From positions 27,707,248 through 27,771,247 of the forward strand of contig CM038467.1 in the NCBI GenBank assembly GCA_021464415.1: a DNA stretch of 64,000 bases. The letters run 5' to 3'. A program made the position numbers and the translations under genes. The notes under the pieces were generated by a model. The model made no database searches. It had not been told where the DNA came from and saw nothing but the letters and a program-made list of their open reading frames with translations. This stretch comes from Lonicera japonica. Lineage: Eukaryota; Streptophyta; Magnoliopsida; Dipsacales; Caprifoliaceae. Below, in pieces: positions 58,748-64,000 of this stretch; the stretch's first letter is position 1, and the number at the start of each line of letters is the position of its first letter.

Positions 58748-61085
58748 TTAGATACCGACAGTTTCTTTGAATTTGAGAATGCAATCCAATGCACGGTCAA
58801 AATCAGAGTCTTCCAAGGCGATAGTGAAGCGGCAGTAGCCGGGAATTCCTGTCCATGAGGAGCTGTTGATGCATAGGCCGGTGGCCTTGAGCATTGCTTC
58901 CCTTATATTTGAATCATCAAGCTTGGCTTCCCAAGTAGTGCCTTCTTTGCTGAGCTTAATAATCTTGCCGATATAAGCAGATGGTTTTGCCACCATTGAA
59001 ACACCAGAACAAGGTGCAAGCATCTCCCATCCGCAATTCTCAAGTGTCTATTTTACATACAAAACAAGCAAATGGCTTGCTTAAGCATAGTGTCATGTAA
59101 AGAAGTACTCCCTCTGTCTCAGATTGTAGTCCCATTTTTTTGGGAACATAATCAATGTACCAAATCGCACAATAGAAAATAAGTAATGTTCTTAGCCATT
59201 GATTATGTTGAAATTAGTGTCTCTTGAAAAGTGTTAAAGTCGAAGTGGGACTACAATTTGAGATGGAGGGTGTTATATGATACTAACAAAGAAGTCACCT
59301 GAACAAAAACCATAGATTCTAAGTGAAAATATATATTACTAGCATTACACACCAAAAAAAAAGAAGAAGGATTTTTGTCATCATATTTTGCGCCAAAAAA
59401 CGACTTATAAAAAACAAAAATTAGCTCCCATTATAGTCATTAAAGATTTATTTCGGACAATTATGCATTCAATGGTAAAAACATTCATTTATATTATTTT
59501 GTAACATAATTGCATTCCCGTATTTATTTACTTCTAAAGATTTCACTATTGAATGCGACTTATAGCGGTAACTATCCCTATTTTTCTTTTTGTAATTAAT
59601 ATCATAGCATAGCTTGAGCCACATGTAAGGTAATTCTTACATATCCATCCTTGCACCTTACGTGTACTGCCTTCGGCGAATTTCAGGTGTGAGAATCCAG
59701 ATACAAACTAACAACTCCTTCCTTCTCAAATTGACAGTCCTAATTTCCTTTTCGGGACGTCTCAAAGACTCAAACTAAAAGTCATCTTTCAAAGATGAAG
59801 TTATAAATATGCGGTTTTTAACAATTTAAATTTGACCAGAAAGGACAAAAACCAAATGAACTTGAGGTAAGACTCTTTAATTTGTGGTAAATATGCAATA
59901 TTGAATATCCCATGTAGGTTTATCAGACAAGTATTCCCTTTTATTTTCCTTTACTTTTTCTGACACATTTTAATGAACTTGACCGCAGTCCCTTACCAGG
60001 AATTTAACCTGCAACTCTCCTCTTCAAATATGGCAGTGCAACCACCTCATACTAACAGCAAATCATAAAACAATAAAAAAATACTTGTGAACACTAATGG
60101 GCATAATTTTTTTTACCTCCTTCAAGCGCTTCAATCTGCTACTCAAAAGTTCTTCATGCTCAGCAACAGCACCCAATAGATCTCCTGATTTCTGCTCTCT
60201 AAGATCCAGCAACTTCTTTACAGTGTATTTAATAGTACTGTGAGGTTTGCTTAACCCTGAAAAGCTATGAATTGTTTCAACCAAAACCGGCTGGTTTAGA
60301 ACCAGAAACCCAAATGTAAGCCCTCCGGTAAGCATCTTCGAAAACAATCCTCCAAGTAGAGACACACAGAAAGATGCGTTACCAGAAGAGGCAATTTTTC
60401 CCAAAATATCCCCCAAATCCCAGCCACTCGAGCCGTTGGAGTTGAATTCTACACCCGAGAAAGATGTATCGAGTATAACCCTTGCCCCAAATTTCGAACA
60501 AATGGTCAGTATATTTTCAATCTCCTCATTGCTGTACAGCAACCCAGTTGGGTTGACTGTTGGACCAGAAATGTAGATCCACGGTTTACTCACAATCTCG
60601 AGTACATTCGTAAATAGTTTATCTGTTAGCTTAAACCCTACTTCAGATTTTGTAGGCAAAGTCATGATATTTGCGTTGAGAAATTTAGCAGCGGACACAT
60701 AGTTCCCGTTGGTACCAGCTGGGAAGCACAAAGTACCACCTTCTTGGATGCAGCAGAGGACTAGCTTATTAAAAAGAGCTAGCGGGCAGTCCGCATAAAT
60801 GAATTCAGTGCTGTTATCTGTTGAATAACCATAGTTGGTCTTAATAAATTTCTTAATGCTGGTTGTTACCTCAATTTCTGATTCAACTACGTTCTGTCTT
60901 GCAAAACTTTCAAAAATGGCAGCCTTGACTGGCGTTGGTATAGGCGAAAAGCTTTGATCCACGTCCATATGGATAAGGGAAGAGCTATCTGCTTCAACAA
61001 TTGACAACTCCGCATGACCAAGGACTGATGTGGCTGAACTTGAAAATCCAATCATCTCACCGGAGTTTTTCTCCACACCTTCTCT
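58748..61085 (-). CDS. MMT1: Methionine S-methyltransferase, C-terminal exons (partial)
   Basis: The enzyme makes S-methylmethionine from methionine and S-adenosylmethionine in the plant cytosol, a methyl-storage and sulfur-transport compound. Two exons are visible: about 60117-61085 (acceptor CTTAG at 61086-61090) and 58748-59047. They join in frame as RLKE/TLENCGW. They encode roughly 420 residues of the C-terminal aminotransferase-like half, with SLIHMDVDQSFSPIP, PAGTNGNYVSAAKFL, ISGPTVNPTGLLYSNEE, GLSKPHST, ATGLCINSSSWTGIPGYCRF and the stop after KFKETVGI. The N-terminal methyltransferase domain is not in the window. The family is about 1,090 residues long, so its exons should lie beyond 64000. 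The exon reads cleanly without stops. Confidence 0.92.
59106..59273. mobile_element. Stowaway (Tc1/mariner-like) MITE in the methyltransferase intron
   Basis: CTCCCTCTGTCTCAGATTGT on the left mirrors ACAATTTGAGATGGAGGGTG on the right, with TA at both outer edges. The length is about 165 bp. CTCCCTC-type ends and a TA target are the Stowaway signature. It lies inside the intron at 59048-60116 and is non-coding. Confidence 0.8.
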
Positions 61086-61264
61086 CTAAGGGACAAAGTA
61101 TGAAGAGTCAATTTTGAGAAATATACTTTTCTAGAAAATGAAAAAGGCAGGTTTTATGAAGTTTAAAAATTTGATGTCTTCATTAGCATTATATATTTAA
61201 ATCCCTGTTATATATCGATGGGAAACTTAAAGCATTCATTTAAAATTGACAAACTACATTTATA
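61086..61264. other. Intron sequence between the methyltransferase exon and the LINE
   Basis: This short AT-rich stretch lies upstream of the exon on the minus strand. The LINE breakpoint should fall somewhere near 61200-61270 but cannot be fixed by eye. Confidence 0.4.
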
Positions 61265-64000
61265 TTGTCTTTGATAAATGAGAGAGATCATAAAATGTCT
61301 CCAATGGGAAGATTTAGAATTGAATCGGATCATTTTCCATTAGTGCTTGACACTAATCCTTTCAAATGGGGGCCATCGCCGTTTAGGTTTGAAAATATGT
61401 GGTTGACAAATAAGGAGTTTTTAGGAAAATTAAGGAAATGGTGGGAGGATAGTGAGGTACATGGGTGGGCGGGTCACAAATTCATCAAAAAATTAGAGCA
61501 AGTGAAACATAAGGTTAAGAAGTGGAATATAGAAGTGTTTGGGGATGTGAGAATGCAGAAAGGTAGAATTTTGGATAGGATTCAAGAAATTGATAAAGAG
61601 GAAACAAGAGGAATTCTAGGAGAAGGCTTGATTAGGGAGAGGAGGGAGTTGAGAGAAAAATTTGGGGATTTAGTTTTGAAAGAGGAAATTTCGTGGAACA
61701 AAAAGCTAAAGTGCGAGGAGTGAGAGAGTGGGATGGCAATTCTAAACTCTTTCATAGAGTGGTAAATAGTAAGAAAGTGAATAAAATCATTTCTAAACTT
61801 GAAAGAGATGATGGTTCCATTGTGGATTCTGAAAATGAAATCGTGAATGAGATTGTAAACTACTTTAAAAAGTTGTACACCAAGAGAGATAGATGTAGTA
61901 TGGGACTTGTAGGAATTGATTGGAACCCAATCGGACTGGAGAGCAAGGGTTGGCTCGAAAGACCGTTCGAAGAAAATGAGATTAAGGCTGCAATTGATGC
62001 CTGTGAGGGAGACAAAGCACCGGGCCCAGATGGTTTCACCATTGAGGTATTTCAAAAAGGGGTGGGAGATTATTAAGGAAGATATTCTTGGGGTCTTTAA
62101 TGAATTTTTTGAAAATGGAATAGTGAATGTGTGCACCAACTCCACATATATTTGTCTAATCCCAAAGAAGCTATCTTCTCTCAAACTTAAAGACTATAGA
62201 CCGATTAGCCTTGTCACAAGTTTATACAAAATCCTGGCTAAAGTCTTGGCATTGAGATTGAGAGAGGTAATAGGTGATACGGTAGGATTATCACAAGGGG
62301 CATTTGTTAAAGGACGTCAAATCCTTGATCTTGTATTGATTGCTAATGAAAGTGTAAGAGGAGTACCGGGTCAAGAAGAAAGAAGGTGTGGTCTTTAAAA
62401 TAGATTTTGAAAAAGCATACGATCACGTGGAATGGGATTTCATAGATCATGTGCTTGAAAATAAGGGCTTTGGGTTTAGATGGAGGAAATGGATTAAGGG
62501 CCTGCCTTTCCTCTGCTAATTTTTCGGTTATGGTTAATGGTAAACCGAGGGGTATTTTCAACGCATCGAAGGGGCATTAGGCAAGGTGATCCGCTTTCAC
62601 CTTTTATTTTTGTCTTAGTAGCAGACGTTCTTAATAGGTTAGTGGTGAAAGCAAGGGAAGTGGGTATTATTGAGGGTTTCGAGATAGGTAGGGATAGAGT
62701 TAAACTTTCACACCTACAGTTCGCCGATGATACCATTTTCTTCCTTTCAAAAGATGAAAGAAAGCTTAAAAATTTGATTGACATTTTGGACATATTTGGG
62801 CTAGTTTCGGGGCTTAACATCAATTTATCCAAAAGTGTGTTAGCAGGTATCAATGTGAAGGAAGTAGATATGATGTCGTTGGCGAGAACAGCGGGTTGTG
62901 AATTGGGGTCGTGGCCAATGTCCTATCTTGGGATGCCTCTTGGAGACAACCCTTGTCGAGTCGAGTTTTGGGGTCCGGTAGTTGAAAAAATTTCAAATAG
63001 ATTACAGGGTTGGTTAAAAGGATGTCTTTCGAGGGGAGGTAGGTTAACTTTGATTCAGTCGGTCCTTGAAAGCATTCCAATTTATTACCTCTCTCTTTTC
63101 AAAATGCCAATTACGGTGTGTAATACTATTGAAAAACTAATGAGAATTTTTTTTGGGAAGGATTCGGGGAGGGAACTTGTGATCATTTATTGAATTGGGA
63201 TTTGGTGTCTAAAAGGTAAGGATAAAGGGGGATTGGGCATCGGTAACATTGCTAAGAAAAATGAAGCTTTATTAGGGAAATGGCTTTGGAGATTTCCCAT
63301 TGAACAAAATTCATTGTGGTGCTCAATAATTAAAAGTAAGTATGGACTCCATGAAAATGAGGTGGGATGCAAACATGGTTACTAATGGCACTCATAGGAA
63401 TCCTTGGAAAGCCATTTCTAGTGGCATGGTTAAATTTAAATCATTTATTCAACTTAAAGTGGGTATGGGTAATTCCATTAGGTTTTGGGAAGATATATGG
63501 GTTGGGGATTCTACTCTTGCTTCTCTTTTTCCCCGGTTATATAGAATTTCTCGAAACACAAATAGTGTCATAGCATCAATCATTCGTTGGAATTCTATTG
63601 ATTCTTTCTCATGGGACTTAGAATTTCGCAGAAATTTAAATGATAGGGAAATTGGGGACTTTTTGGAATTGTTAGATTTGGTTTCTAATTCTCAAGTTTC
63701 TAGATTCGAAAGAGATTATAGATTGTGGATGGGGGAAAAGTCGGGTATATTCTCTTGCAAATCGTTCTTTCACTTGCTCACCAATTCGCCATTGGATCCT
63801 ATCTTTGTGCCCCATAATTTTATTTGGAAAGTTGGTATTCCTCCGAAGGTGAAAGTTTTTGCTTGGCTGGCCTCTTGGAAAAGAGTTAATACTTGTGACT
63901 TACTCCAAAAAAAGAGGCCAAATCTGGTCATTTCTCCTTCTTGGTGTACTCTTTGCAAAAAGGGAGGTGAGAGTATCGATCATGTGTTAGTTCACTGCAG
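61265..64000 (+). mobile_element. 5'-truncated LINE (plant L1-type), extends past the window end
   Basis: It begins inside the endonuclease domain (ESDHFPLVLD, the conserved SDH motif) and continues through the linker (KAKVRGVREWDGNSKLFH, DKAPGPDGF). The reverse transcriptase reads LKDYRPISLVTSLYKILAK, FKIDFEKAYDHVEWDF, GIRQGDPLSPFIF and the active-site LQFADDTIFFL near 62716. The C-terminal domain follows, with the Cys-His knuckle CTLCKKGGESIDHVLVHC in the last 60 bases. Frameshifts occur near 61695, 62055, 62390, 62570 and after 63193, so it is dead. It runs antisense to the methyltransferase gene. Confidence 0.9.

Overview
The window is nuclear DNA from a flowering plant, most likely a eudicot. 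It is AT-rich, the host genes have long introns, and it is full of plant-type transposons. Nothing in it looks bacterial, organellar or viral. Two host genes can be supported, both on the minus strand. A SART3/Prp24-type U4/U6 snRNP assembly factor (Arabidopsis EMB140-like) runs from 27744 down to 10418. I resolved sixteen exons, and they join into one open frame of 860 codons. The second gene is the C-terminal part of methionine S-methyltransferase (58748-61085); its remaining exons should lie beyond the right edge of the window.

Layout. 1-10.4 kb is gene-free AT-rich DNA with fold-back MITEs (2.8, 5.3 and 6.4 kb), a degraded CACTA end (4.7 kb) and a PIF/Harbinger MITE (8.8-9.2 kb). 10.4-27.7 kb is the SART3-like gene. 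Its introns carry a Harbinger-type element (intron 13), a small MITE (intron 9), a hAT element with a perfect 8-bp target duplication (intron 7), and a tandem repeat that copies the exon 2 acceptor (intron 1). 28.46-34.88 kb is a Mutator-like element with a perfect 9-bp target duplication, long terminal inverted repeats, a broken transposase and an unrecognised second ORF. 34.96-41.65 kb is a decayed Ty1/Copia element. 42.7-55.2 kb is a Ty3/Gypsy element of Tat-lineage architecture: two RNase H domains, a tandem-repeat 3' region and an antisense coiled-coil ORF. It has broken catalytic sites, a truncated integrase and one CACTA end inserted near its 3' LTR. The Gypsy element seems to have split an older fold-back MITE. 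55.5-56.8 kb holds more MITEs, one nested inside another. 58.7-61.1 kb is the methionine S-methyltransferase 3' end. From 61.3 kb to the end is a 5'-truncated, frameshifted LINE, antisense to that gene and apparently within one of its introns.

The two host genes have unrelated jobs: spliceosome recycling in the nucleus, and S-methylmethionine synthesis in the cytosol. Everything else is mobile DNA or unassigned sequence. I found no convincing new multi-gene system. The points most worth following up are a GC-AG intron almost filled by a MITE, duplicated decoy splice acceptors, a fold-back MITE family with a hairpin within each arm, the unknown ORF in the Mutator element, and the antisense ORF of the Gypsy element.
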